Shown piece by piece: positions 33,126 through 45,409 of a stretch of DNA of 64,000 nucleotides; the stretch's first letter is position 1; every line of letters starts with the position of its first letter. The notes beneath the pieces are model-generated. The model was not told the origin of the DNA. It did not search any database and saw only the letters and a list, made by a program, of their open reading frames with translations. Both the position numbers and the translations under genes were made by a program. Source of the DNA: Silene latifolia. Its lineage: Eukaryota > Streptophyta > Magnoliopsida > Caryophyllales > Caryophyllaceae. The stretch spans positions 34,348,217 through 34,412,216 of the forward strand of contig NC_133534.1 of assembly GCF_048544455.1 (NCBI RefSeq), in the 5' to 3' direction.

Positions 33126-33489
33126 TTACAAGGAGTTGAATTTACATGAACTAATCATTCCCTAACTTCAACAAAAAATTTACTAATAAGTTGATCTAAA
33201 CTCTGAGTATCATGCATTTCTAATATATTCTAAGACGTAGTTGCCCCACATGTCTCTTACCTCGTCTATATCTACACTTGAGTACTGCTCAATCTGTTGT
33301 GACGGGTTGATTGCATATTGCGGCAAAAACATAGAAAAGACATTATGGTATATATAGCAGCAAGCAAGACAACATTAGCAACATCATGGTATATATAGCA
33401 GCAAGCAAGACAACATTAGCTCTAATTTAAAAAAAAGTAATAAACACATGTTTAAATTATTACTAACCTTGTCTGGAATAACGAGATAT

Positions 33490-36400
33490 CTTCGCCTAAT
33501 AATCTCCAACATGAACCGACAAGCGTAGTATCCACATTGTATGCTATCTGGCTGGCGAGGGGCCTATTATTACATAAAGAAAACAGACGAGAGAAGGCTC
33601 ACATCAGAATCTTGAACTTTAGGTATTGTATTAGTATTAAACACAGATTTTGCACTTAATGTTATTGTATTTGAGCACGTACCCCTGTTATCGTAATAAA
33701 ATCGGGGCCAACATCGAATCTTCCGTGGGTTGATCTGCTCGTTTGCTCTTTTCTTCTTAAAGGCCCTTTTTTAAAAAATAAAAAAGGAGGCAGAAACTAA
33801 TTTTTTTAGGGGTAAAAATATGAAAGAGCTTTTTTCTATAAATAAAAAATGAAAATGTTATTATAAATAAATCAGTATTATAAACTTACATATTAATCAA
33901 GTGCTTAAAAGTCTCGCTTGGTTGATGATGTAAAGAGTCCAACCAGAAAACTTTATTCCTTGTTGGCATGATGGCTGCTAGCACCCAATGAGCCCTACAT
34001 CAAGAGACATCATCATTATTAACAAGTACATATATTAGGTATGAAAATGCAATTGTAGGGGGAAACGTAATATTAATTTGTTTATTACCCTTTTTCATTA
34101 TAAGCGCCAAAAATCAACTTCTTGGTTGTCGCCAATTGCTGAGCAATATAATCTACCCGTTGTTCGAACGAGAAATCCGGAATAAATAAAGATAAAACAT
34201 AGGGGCACAGGAATCCGTATAGATCAGATGGAATATTCTTCTCGGGGATCACTCTCAATTTCAATATCCTACATTATTACGGTATTAATTCCGGTATTTA
34301 AAACACTATCTAGTAGTCAGAATATTAGACTATGAAATTATTTATTAAGAAACTTACTTCATCCAAACAAATATGTGTTGGATATCAACAGTCTAGGCCA
34401 GCCCATACGGCTAGCACATCCCATGATAGATGTGCTTGGCGCTCAGCCCCTAGAATATCCTCCTCGAGCGGAATAACTATCAATTGCTCGGTGGCTATGC
34501 GATGGCCAGCCTCCTCATGCAGTCTCTTCATCGTCACCGTTCTTACTTTTTGCATGTAATCCTTCCCTTTATATTGTGTGAAGTTTAAAGTCCTAATTTT
34601 CAGGTCCGGGAAAGAATGAGTCTTTGATTTTGTGCTACTACCACCAGCCTACACATGTAGTAGATAATTAAAATAATAAAAAATCCAAAGGTAACATATC
34701 CTAGTTGGAGTAATAAAAATAAAAACGTACTTAATTAAATACCTCGTCAACCTGCTCTTTCAATGATGAGGTAGTAGTAGCGAGTAAGACTGGTGGGGAC
34801 TTAGGCTTATCGGTCTTTTTGTCCCCTACACAAAATTACCATGCTTTTTATAAATACAGACAAAATATAAATAAAGGGAGCGAGGTTAATTTTTAAAAAA
34901 ATGGAGAAGTTAATTAAATATCTCATCAAGTTGTTGTGAAGTCGAGGTCGTTGGCATGTCTGTGGACTTAGGCTTATCCGCCAAAGCCGCCTTTTTTGTT
35001 CCCTACAAAAAAAAAATAACATATAAATTTAACATATAAAAACATTCAACAATTAAAAATGTAACATATATATAAAGGTATTTCTTCTAACCCCAACTGC
35101 TTTCCGCTGCTCAGGCGGCGGAGATATCTTCGCCAAGTAGATGTGAGTATCAAGCCATTGGATGAAACTTCCAAGCGCATCTCCCAGAATGGTAATGTCG
35201 TCTGAATGGGACAGCGGTTGAAAGTTTTCATGGCCTGGATTGATTTGTAGTTATCTCTACTATTCTATGATTCGGCAAAAGTTTTTCGCCATGAACTACG
35301 ATTTCATTGCTGCAGATTTGTTTTCTACGAGACCCGGCCAACACGCACATGTGGCTTTTCGATTCTATTAGGGTCAGCAAGAATAATTGGCCTCTTGTTT
35401 ACGGCCTGAAAAATATACACATACATTATTATATCTTTGCAAAAACGCTTCAGCATTCAAAAGATTTTGCAAAAACGCTTTTTGTCTCAGGCCGATTTTT
35501 GCACAAACTTCAGCATTCATATAAATTTAACTAATTAAACACTTCATGCATACCTTTCTGAAAACAGGGAACTGACTTGAAGGGGATGTATCTTTGTTTT
35601 CCATCAGCCGTCTTCTCAAGTTGCATCTCCTTTTCGGACCCATTATTTACCTAATAAAATTAACCAATTCAATGGCACCATGTCGAAGTTGGCGGTGAAC
35701 ACACCCCCGATCTACCCAAAAAAAAAAAAAAAAATAAGGAAGTATTAGGTACCTGATCGGCTTTAGTTGTTACAACTTGAGAAGCATTATTAGGTACCGA
35801 TCTTTCTGAATCTCGTTGACCGATACTTCCTTCTCATGTATTGCCAAGGTAGTAGCGGCCTCTTCACCAATTTGTTGTACCTTATTATTACCCCCTTTAG
35901 AAATGACATCCTCCATCATCTTCACTTCTTCTTCGGAAAGCTTACCTCCAACATTCAGCTTTAGTAGTACGGATGCCATTAATCAAGTCGCTTGCCAAGA
36001 ATGTAATGTGTCGCAATTTTTATCCCAACAATAACATGTGAATTGAACTTAAATGAAAATAATAGAATAAATGTTACCATGTCAGCCTTCTCAGACTTAG
36101 TCTTCCTTTTCTTCTTTATCTGGGCAGTTTTCCCATAATATTTCGTTACTCCAACCCGTAACGGACGCCCCTCAAATGACTGGATGTTCGGGTCGGCCGA
36201 TCGCTCTAGCAAGAACGTCATTACGACCACTGGGAGTGAATTTCCCTTCTTCTACCTCTTTCAATACGTTGTCCTATAATATATTAAATAAACTTCAAAT
36301 TATATTTGTGACTAAAATAATAAAGTTAGTAATGAACTCGTCTTAATAAAATAATGCTTACTATGTTGGCCAAAACTTCCTCATCATATTTGTCACGCGA

Positions 36401-37284
36401 CGACCGGGATCCTTTAGGCGTGTGCCCTTGTTTATAAGTTACATGCCGATCCACCTCTATCACTCCCTTTGTCACCTACACATTAACATGGTAACATTTA
36501 TACACGTAAATGTGTATCAATGCAAGTCCAAGTGTGATTAAAAAAATAAAGTCCCACATGGGAATAATGCATGCTACTTACGAGGTCCTCTTCTATCTTT
36601 CTGTAACCGCCTCGAGAACCATAGAATTTTCCCTTCTTGCATGAAATGTTAGCACGATTTCTTCTGCTAACGGCCTTCAAATAATTATATAAAAGCGCAA
36701 GTAGATGAGATAATAAAAAGATTATATAAACGACTCATTAATTAAAAAAATGATAGGTAAATCGTTAAAAGGCGAGGATATTTAACCTGAAACTTCTCAG
36801 TAGTTCTCATCTTTTTGAAAAGATCCCATTCTTCCTGCTTGATGGTGGGACACTTGTTTTCCGGTGGGCTCTTACGCATCTCCCCCGTTGCCTTGTCCAC
36901 ATACAACCAATCCCTAGCAACGCCACACCTCCACTGCCTGTGGACATCCGCTGCCTTATGCATTAAATACTCATCATGACTTTTATCGGGTATAATAAAG
37001 CCTTCCTTTACACGAGCCAAGTATAACTCCGCCAATTTTGGATTCAAAGTTCTAACATCATCTAAATGGATAGGCACAAACTGTCTAGTGCAAGCACCAA
37101 TCCAATCGGAGAAAAGACCCGCATTTGGACGAGGGGAAACCCATCTCACTCCATGTTATTTCGAACTACTGTTTTTAGCGGCTATAGCCGCAAGGACTTT
37201 CTTGCACTTCGTAGCACCCCTCTCACCAGGCTTATTATCACCAGGCTCATTATTCTTTTGACTTCTTTTACGTTTTTCACCCAT
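33490..37284 (-). pseudogene. CACTA second gene: Ptta/En/Spm-type domain plus Ulp1-like (C48) protease
   Basis: Multi-exon minus-strand gene. It starts at ATG 37284 (MGEKRKRSQKNN, basic) and meets an in-frame TAA at about 37158. The next segment to about 36788 includes WIGACTRQFVPI and RQWRCGVARDWLYVD. Exons near 36670-36585 and 36480-36365 follow, then a block with GRNDVLARAIGRPEHP (about 36215) and a frameshift to GRPLRVGVTKYYGKT; this is the plant transposase Ptta/En/Spm (PF03004) pattern. Downstream exons (34620-33490) show a C48 cysteine-protease layout: His in AHWVLAAIMP (about 33988), Asp in FWLDSLHHQP (about 33938), Gln/Cys in SIQCGYYACRFML (about 33530). Ulp1-type proteases cleave SUMO-like modifiers; activity here is inferred only. 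Exact exon ends between 36365 and 34620 are uncertain. Confidence 0.72.
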
Positions 37285-37769
37285 GATAATCCTAAAACCC
37301 AAATATGAATGATATAGTAAATGAACAACTTAACAACGTACATGCAGAGTATTATCTAAAACCCTAAACCCTAATAGGAATGAAAATTTAAAACAAATTG
37401 ATTGAACTTCTAAAATCCTAAACCCTGATAAGAGGAGTAAAGTAGATGATGCGGGATGATAAAGATAACAAAGAAGACGAAAAACAAACAGATGCATGAA
37501 AAAGAAACAAGATGATCGTCTTAAAACCCTAATGGCGAAACACAAAATTAAAGTGAACATACCTGTTGATGAAGATGATAAAGAGAACGAGCAGGATGAT
37601 AAGGGAAGGCAACGGAATCGGGCTTTAAGGCGGGCGGCGGCGCGACGAGAATGTAAAAAGCGAGGAAGAGAGAAGAATTAACTCAGGATACCAACGGTTG
37701 AACTAATAATGTTGTGTGTGTTTGTATGGCATGCTGTATTGGTTTCTATATTAGTTTTTTATTAAGACA
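37285..37769. other. upstream region of the CACTA second gene
   Basis: About 485 bp between the second gene and the internal repeat array. A 61-codon plus-strand Lys/Arg-rich frame (37496-37681) has no recognisable homology and is probably chance. Confidence 0.4.
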
Positions 37770-38015
37770 AACTATTGACAACGGGTGCTCAAAGAAGAAC
37801 CGTTGTTATATGTTAATAACAACGGGTCAATAAAAGTAAACTGTTGTCAAAAGTTTATTACAACGGTTAAAATATACCCGTTGTAATATATTTTCACCAA
37901 ATTTGCGCCAAAATGAAATATGTCAAAAAAATAATTGACAACGGGTAAAGGTACTACACCCGTTGTTGAAAGTATTAACAACGGGTAATTTAAATATAAC
38001 CGTTGTTATTGTTGA
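37770..38015. repeat. internal CACTA-type ACAACGG array between the two genes
   Basis: At least seven copies of ACAACGGGT or ACCGTTGT in paired orientation, the same words as in the two terminal arrays, but about 5.4 kb from the left end and 6.6 kb from the right. No CACTA terminus is adjacent. Confidence 0.9.
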
Positions 38016-38225
38016 ACCTCTTTTTTTTAAAAATTATCGTAATTCCATTACGGTCCAAACTCAGAATAATACATACATCTTTGTAAGTAACAACAAAGTA
38101 GCACCATATCTTTGCAACATTATTCAGCAATTTCAACACCAAGCATCCACATCTAATAATAAGATCAAGAAAATAAGACAACACCAAAGATGCATGCATG
38201 CATCTTTGTGTCCCGATGAACTATC
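38016..38225. other. 3' flank of TNP2
   Basis: AT-rich, with TGCATGCATGC near 38190. No gene seen. Confidence 0.4.
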
Positions 38226-38353
38226 TCAGGATCGGGGACGTTTCTTGGATGTCATAGTTTCTTCGTTAACCCAAATACCTTCACCATGGTCATCACGCAT
38301 ATAGATGCTTTCAGTGTCCTCATGATCAGTGTCAACATCGTCGAAATAAGATA

Positions 38354-38358
38354 CAGTG
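38354..38358. repeat. target-site duplication CAGTG (left) of the solo LTR
   Basis: CAGTG is repeated at 40786-40790. Removing the LTR and one copy restores the TNP2 reading frame. Confidence 0.92.
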
Positions 38359-40785
38359 TGTAGACACCTCGTTTCTGCACCTCCCGCAAACCACCCGGTG
38401 ATGATTGGGCCGCATGTTTGATTCGCGGAACGATTTGTGACAGTTCGTAAGATTATCGTCAAGTGATTACTCAAATATTAATGTCAACCTCTTAGTTGTC
38501 ATCTACGTCCGGATACGGTCGTTTTGGCGATAATTAGAGTACATTCGAGTCCGGTCAAAAACCGTCTCCATTTTCTGATAATTGTTAAATCCCGAGTCAG
38601 AATGTTCTGGAATGTTCCGGATATTTCTATTCCATATTTCACAAATTTTATCTTTTGGCAAATAATATTCCGTAATATTCACAAGATAATCGGATTATTT
38701 CCGTCCTACCATAACTCAAACGCGGAAATCTTTCTTCGGCAGGAGGAAACCTCCTGGGAATAGACGCAGCAGTCTTTGCGCCTCTTCCAAGGGACGCGAT
38801 GGTACGCCGCGCCTCTTCCCGTGCCCTTCTTTGCATGATTTACGTATCTTTTTATATCTTTCCGAGATTCACTTCCAAAGAGTCTCCGAAACCCTACTCC
38901 TCCGTGTGATTAGTATAAATAGGAGCCTTCGTTCCTCATATTTCTCACGTGAGTGTCCGCCCTTCTCTTCTCCCTTTGCATTCTAGACTTCGTTCTTACT
39001 AATTGGCGCCTACGTGCTTGGACTTCCGACCACGTAAGCTCGGATCTTTCCAGGTACCAGCCTCTCCGTTGCATGACCGACCAATTTGACCAACTACACT
39101 CAATCAATCTTAATTAATTAATCGTTTTCCTCTTACGAGGGCACTCTCTTTGCATTCGCGTCGAGCATTCACTAGTCGATACTTAGTTCATCTCGTTCCG
39201 TCAACATGTAAGTCTGAGGGTGTATAATTCTCTTTATTTATTGTATTTTACTTATTGTATCATCGTTGTAAGGTTTATGTCGAAAACATCTTTTAAAATC
39301 GATTTCTAAAAATATGCTTTAAAACCTGTTTTTTTGCGGATTTCCAGTAGACAGACGTCGATAAAAGACGCAGCAACTGCTGCGCCTCTTCGAAGGAGCG
39401 CAGTTCCTGCTGCGCCTCTTCGTGAGGCTGCCGCAGTTCCTGCTTCTTTTCTTCTTCCTCGTCCTCTGTAATTCGTCTTTTCTATTTGTTTCTGTTCGTA
39501 TTTCGTCAATTCGTTCGCATGATAGTTTAATAATCATATGTATATTTAATCATCATCATGTTCATGTTTTAATTCATCATTGATCCGACTTAAATCTCAA
39601 ATAGTCAATATTTGCGGGTTTTCGTTATTAATATTCAATCCGGGTTTTAGAGATTCGATTCATTCATATTGAGTTTCTGGAATTCATTGTTGGTATATTT
39701 GCATCCGTATTCATTGTCAATTCGTCATATTCATCATGTTTAGTCTAATCAATTAATTAGTTTGTTTAGTTGTTTATTGATCTCATTCATTAACATCGTC
39801 CCTTCATGTAATTAATTCATTAGCATCCGTCTCATTTATATTTTACTGCTTTTATGACCCCTTCATATGTAAATAATCCTGTTAATCACTTCTATCCGAG
39901 TAATATCATCAATCGATCCATTAAAATTACCAATTAACATTAACGATTTGCAGTTCCGGCTTCACAGCCAGAACTCACCCTTGGAACAGACGCAGCAACT
40001 GCTGCGCCTCTTCCAGAGGGCGCAGCTCTGCTGCGCCTCTTCCAGGTTGAGTTCTGTCTCTGAACTCCTTTCTGCTTTGACCTAGTTTAATTAACCTACG
40101 TAATTAATTAACTAATATTCGTAAGGTCACCTGGTTTCTATTCGTTAATTTATTTAATCCTTTCTTTTATTTCTTTTATCCCTTTTTCTCAAATCATCCG
40201 TTTTAAGGGTATTTTCGACATAAATCGCCTAATCCGTTGTAATTATTGTATTTATTATTTTAATTCTCTTTATTGTATTTATTGTATTTCTTTTATCATT
40301 TGTATGCTTTCACATGTCAATTAACGTTAAATCCAACTTCGACATCAATTGTATGCCTAATTAATTGTTCAACCGACTTAGTTAATTTTCACATGCTAGG
40401 ATTAATCTAATGGATGTTGCATTGCATGCATATAGCCGACGATATATCGAGTATGAATAACTTCCCTAATCATTAGTAGAGGCCGCTATCGAGGCGGGCG
40501 GGATTAGGTGTTCGATCAAAAGAGCTTCCTAATACGTACCCTCACCCCTTACTCCAGATCTCCGTGAGCACCCGTGTTCATTGACATCCACGAGAGTCAT
40601 TCTAGACATAGAATGCTAAGGGTAACGATTGCTTAGTGTTCATGTCACTACTTTGTGTCTTGACATGACACGAGGTATTCGAACGGTTCCAATTTCCCAT
40701 AAAAATTGGTGGCGACTCCATACAAAATGCAAACGCTTGTCCCCGTTTCTCACCAATCGCCCCCGTGGGCGGCCCGCTGTCCACA
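38359..40785 (+). mobile_element. solo LTR, 2,427 bp, inside CACTA TNP2
   Basis: TGTAGACACC...CTGTCCACA with 5-bp CAGTG duplications and no internal retroelement coding sequence. It has a TATA box at 38914-38922 and three clusters of AGACGCAGCAACTGCTGCGCC-type sequence (38763, 39368, 39990 areas). Near its end ATTGGTGGCGACTCC resembles the tRNA-Arg-type primer site of Ogre-like Ty3/gypsy elements, which suggests that group. The orientation given assumes this and the TATA box. Confidence 0.88.
38914..38922 (+). promoter_or_regulatory. TATA box of the solo LTR
   Basis: TATAAATAG, about 555 bp from the LTR start, followed by a leader-like region. Confidence 0.6.
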
Positions 40786-43700
40786 CAGTGGTAGACTGAT
40801 CCATTCCCTCAAAAACGACATCCTGATCATCATCACCATTATCGGATGGACTACTTCTTCTTTTCCTTATAGACAGTACAACAGACCACTTCTTATCCAT
40901 AGGATCGGTGACATAGAACACTTGTTTAGCTTGGGATGCCATTATGAAAGGATCATCCTTATTATTGCCAACCTTACCCAGATTGACCAACGTAAATCCC
41001 ATCTTATCCTTTCGGACACAATGGATGTTGTTATCAACCCAGTTACATCGGAACAAAGGCATTGTGAAATCAATGTAATCTAGTACCAATATTTCTTGAA
41101 TAACACCATAATAAAGGCATTTTCCCCAAATAGGCTTTTTATCTTTTGAAGTAGCAAAGTGCATTGCCTCAAATTCAGAACTCACACCACTATTTTGCAT
41201 TGTGCTCACCTCATCTTGCTCGCGGGTGTAAAAAGTATATCCATTAATGGCAAAACTGTTGTAAAAGGTGACCCTGGCATTTGGACCTAAACCAAGACGT
41301 AGTAACCTAGGAGAGATGTCATCACCGGTTTGATCGATACTTTCGTAAGACAATATTCCTAAACCACTGGGAAACGTCTTCGTATGCTCGTTCGCAATCC
41401 ACTTCTCGGTCTTGTTTTGGTGATCGTATTTGAGCTCATCTTTGTGTTGTTGAATATAAGGTTGCACCTCATCTTCGTTGTTTAGCACATACATGTGTGC
41501 TAAATGCAACATTTCACGTGTCACAATTTTTTCAACCCGGCCCCTAATACCTTTTCCGGTCATCCAGTCACTATGACGATTCTTAGAAACGCCAATCAAC
41601 TCCTCAGGGAGAGATGAGCGTAACAATATGAAAGAGCTTCGTCTAAAATAGCGCGTTCAGCAATACAACCTTCCTGACGATACCGATTAGATGTATAGTC
41701 CTTGTAGACTTTCATCAATCTTTCGAAAGGATGGTATCTCAAGTACACGGGCCCAAGGTACAAAATCTCCCTAACCAAGTGAATGGTCAGATGAATCATG
41801 ATAGTGAAGAAAGAGGGTGGAAAATACATTTCCAACTGACAAAGAGAGGTTACAACGAGGTCCTGCAATGAATCCGCGTCATCGGGATCGATGACTTTAT
41901 CGCATATGGACTGGAAGAAGAGACAGAATCTAGTTATAGCATATCTTACCTTTTCAGGTAAAATGGAACGAATAGCCACAGGTAGTAATTGTTGCATCAA
42001 AGTGTGACAATCATGTGACTTTAACCCGGTGAGTTTTAGGTCTTGCATCGACACTAGGCTTTTGATGTTCGACGAATAACCATGTGGCACTTTAATTCCA
42101 TTCAAGCATGCACAGAACTCTTTTCTCTCATTCCGTGAAAGGGTAAAAGCTGTTGGCGGTAAAAATGTACGATTACCTCTCTTCTGTGGTGCCAACTCTA
42201 GCCTAATACCCATCATTTTCATATCTTCCCTAGCTGCGGCGTTATCCTTTGTTTTACCAGGAACATTCAGAAGGGTATTGATAATATTATCACAGACATT
42301 TTTCTCAATGTGCATGAAATCGAGGCAATGCGACGACCTCCGGTCAGCCAATATGGAAGTTTATCAAAAAATATGGATCTTTTCTTATACCCACGAGTAG
42401 ACAATTTAGAGCCGCTCTTCTTCCCATAATCTATCTCAATATGCTTTACTTTTCGATAAACTTCATACCCACTCAAAATTCTAGGAGGTTGACGAAGTTC
42501 TTGTCTTCCATTGAATGCTTTCTGCATCTTGCGATAACAATGGTCATGAGACAAGAACCTCCTATTTCCCATATACACATACTTACGAGAAGACTTCAAG
42601 TATTCAGACTCGATATCCTCCCCACACAATGGACAAGCCTCTTTCCCATGAACTGTGTGCCCAGAAAGGTCGCCATAAGCCGGATAGTCAGTTATTGTAC
42701 ACAATAACATCGCTCTCAAATTGAAAGTTTCGTTCTTATATGCATCAAATACTTCTATCCCACTATCCCACAACAATCGCAAATCATCTAGAAGAGGTTC
42801 CAAATATACATCTATATCATTTCCAGGTTGTTTAGGGCCGGAAATTAACAACGACAACATCAAATACTTTCTTTTCATGCACACATATGGAGGTAAGTTA
42901 TAAATAGCCAACACTACTGGCCAAGTACTATGTTGGCTACTCATGTTTCCGTGTGGGTTCATTCCATCGTGGACGGCGCTAGACGTAAGTTTCTAGGTTC
43001 ATTGCCGAACTCGGGATACTTAGCGTCGAACGATTTCCATTGCTTACCATCTGCCGGGTGTCTTAGCTTTCCATCATTTATTCTTCCTGTTTCATGCCAA
43101 GTTAACATTTTCGCATCATCGGGATTCGCATAAATCCTTATGACTCTTGGTATCAATGGACAATACCACAACACCTTAGCCGGGATCCCTTCCTTATCCT
43201 TATAACGCCACTCCAAACATTTAGGGCAATTGGTTAAGTTTTGATATAATTTCCGATACAATATGCAATCATTTGGACATGCATGTATTTTCTCATATTT
43301 CATACCCACTCCTCTTATTAGTTTTTTCGCCTCATATGTCTTAACAGGTAGAACATTACCATCAGGAAGCAACTCCTTTATCAAGGCTAAAAAACTAGTG
43401 AAACACATGTCACTCACCCCATTTGCGCCCTTGATATTATACAACTTCACCACAGCCGACATTTTTGTGAACTTACAACCAGGATACAGAGGTGCTTCAG
43501 ACTCACACAACTTCTCATACATGTTGTTAAGGTCATCCCAATTACTAGTGTCATCACCTACATCTTCAAAAGCAATGGACTCATCATCATTCTCTTAATT
43601 ATCTATAGACCCAACATTCAACTTCTCTACTTCCAACTCTTCCAACTCAAAAAACTCGGCAAACTCAGGATCATCAGTTAGCCTTTCGTGTACCTCAACA

Positions 43701-44299
43701 TCATCTTCTTCAGAGTTATTCTCTTCCTCTAATGATTCCCCATGAAAAATCCAAAGTGTATAGGATCGACTAAATCTCCACTTTTCTAGGTGTATTTTAA
43801 CGTCCGGAAAAGCCATATAGCTAATATTACCACATCTTTCACAAGGACATGCAATACTAGAAGAACCTTTCAAATTGTTCGAAACGAATTCATAAAATTC
43901 AGCTAAACCATCCTTGTAGGTGCGGTCACTCATATTTGCATCAATCATCCAAGTTCGAGTCATTATTCTACATTCGTAATAATAGGCAACTAATTCAGAA
44001 AATACAATAATAGGCAAACAAATAAACGAAATTCAGGAAAGCAATTAAGCTAAATTATTAACAAATTAGATAAGAACCCAAAAAATCCTATATCTAGTTA
44101 TAAGCGTTGCTAAGAAACATATATATACCTGATTGATAAACACGATGAGGGAGAGAAGACGTGACAACAGTGACGGAGATGAAGACAGAGAGACGATCAG
44201 GGAGGAATGGAGGATGATATAGTAGCAGTATTAGCTTGTGTTTGTGTTTGTAGCGTATAGCAGAATAAAGCAATATGTTGTTCTTAAGATTTTCATAAT

Positions 44300-44600
44300 A
44301 TTAATAACAACGGTTATTGAGTCTACAACCGTTGTTAAAACGTATTAAAAACGGGTTCTAATATAACCCTTGTGATTACTTTTCACTAATTTGGCGCCAA
44401 ACCATTAACAACGGTTAAATTTTAACCGTTGTTATTAGTTTTCTCAATAACAACGGTTGTTTAAGTATGACCCGTTGTTAAAACCAATAACAACGGTTAA
44501 CAACACATAACCGTTGTAATTAAGTTTTGTAAAATTCGCGGAATCAATTCTACAACGTGTTTTGATGATTTTCGTGAATAAGCGTTGTTAAAGGGCCGTT
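44300..44600. repeat. CACTA right subterminal array
   Basis: Repeated ACAACGGTT / AACCGTTGT words in both orientations, matching the left array, ending about 25 bp from the CACTA terminus. Confidence 0.9.
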
Positions 44601-44625
44601 GTGGTTGCCTGTATTTGTAGTAGTG

Positions 44626-45409
44626 TCTTGATCTTTGAAGTGCTAGCATCATTAGCCCTTGCTTTGGTGAAAGTGGGAGCTTGCTTCTTACCCTTCCTCC
44701 CATTCTTCTTGAACTTCCCCTTACTCTTAGTGCTTATGTTAAGCACATCCTTTGGTGGGTTCACATTTAACCCCATGTCCCTCTCGGCTTGCACAAGTAA
44801 CTTGTGCAATTCTTCAAGAGACACATCCTTATCTTGCATGTTAAAATTCACCCGGAATTGAACATACGATTTGACTTTGGACAAGGAGTGTAGAATCCTA
44901 TCTACAATGAGTTCTTTGGGGATTTCAACCTTTTGAATTTTCAAGGTCTCGACAAGCTCCATAAGTTTGAGCACATGAGGGCTAACCTTTTGGCCCTCTT
45001 TGAAGTCGAGATCAAAGAATGCCGCGGCCGCCTCATATTGGACGATCCGCGGAGTTTGTGAAAACATTGTCACAAGTTTGGAGTAAATCTCATTAGCATT
45101 GCCCATTTTAAAGGCTCTCCTTTGGAGATCCGCCTCCATTGCAAATATCAAGACGTTTTTCATTGCGGCGGACTCCTTTTGGTAAGCCTCATATGCTTCC
45201 CTAGAGGCGGCGGTCGACCTAGTAGTAGGTTCGGGTGGAGAGGCCTCGGTAAGGTAACGAAGCTTGTCGTCACCTTGGGCGGGTAATTTGAGTTGGGCAT
45301 CCCAATCGGAGAAATTTGACCCATTCTTTTCAAGTTTACATCGATCCATGAAGGATCGGAGCCATGAGGTATTAGCGAGAGGCGTGGCGTTAGGGGTTGG
45401 TGTTGCCAT
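44626..45409 (-). CDS. gag of the gag-only element, 5' part
   Basis: Starts at ATG 45409 (MATPTPNATPLANTSW). A UBN2-type copia gag fold is suggested by FSDWDAQLKLPAQGDDKLRY near the start and by EIYSKLVTMF plus a helical region with LHSLSKVKSYVQFRVNF (about residues 115-215), then a Lys-rich linker KGKFKKNGRKGKKQ. It is interrupted after residue 261 by the CACTA; the zinc knuckle continues at 32368. No stop or frameshift is seen in either part, so the intact protein of 310 residues existed until the CACTA arrived. Gag forms the virus-like particle; here it would need pol supplied in trans. Confidence 0.9.

Larger units (their letters stand above)
38226..43963 (-). pseudogene. CACTA TNP2 transposase, split by solo LTR
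   Basis: Minus strand. A transposase-associated domain starts at ATG 43963 (MTRTWMIDANMSDRTYKDG), with the CPCERC cysteines at about 43845. An acidic linker follows, with one in-frame TAA at 43595-43597. The TNP2/Transposase_21 core runs 43522-42300 (CPNDCILYRK, CPKC, NPHGNMSS, CPLCGED), with frameshifts near 42970 and 42330. DUF4218-like sequence (HCLDFMHIEKNVCDNII, HDCHTLMQQLLP, PPSFFTIMIHLTIHL) runs 42330-41640, with a shift near 41620. DUF4216-like sequence (GVIQEILVLDY, FRCNWVD) runs 41100-40950. A solo LTR splits the C-terminus, which resumes at 38353 and ends at 38226 with YMRDDHGEGIWVNE. TNP2 proteins are the DDE-type transposases of CACTA elements. One stop and three frameshifts mean it is inactive as read. 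Confidence 0.93.
32369..44625 (-). mobile_element. CACTA (En/Spm) DNA transposon, 12.3 kb, nested in gag
   Basis: Left end CACTACTACAGATACAG, right end (reverse complement) CACTACTACAAATACAG, 3-bp duplication TCT at 32366-32368 and 44626-44628. Subterminal arrays of ACAACGG/CCGTTGT are present at both ends. Two gene units lie on the minus strand: TNP2 (43963-38226) and a TNPA-side gene with Ptta/En/Spm and Ulp1-like parts (37284-33490). A third repeat array (37770-38015) lies between them. Both genes carry stops or frameshifts, and TNP2 is further split by a solo LTR, so this copy is probably not autonomous. Confidence 0.95.

Noticed and set aside
37496..37681. 61-codon plus-strand Lys/Arg-rich frame in the CACTA
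   Set aside because: No domain, no splice or promoter support, low-complexity composition.
37770..38015. Internal ACAACGG array as the end of a second, abutting CACTA
   Set aside because: No CACTA terminus or 3-bp duplication found at either border, so it is treated as an internal array, with fusion left open.
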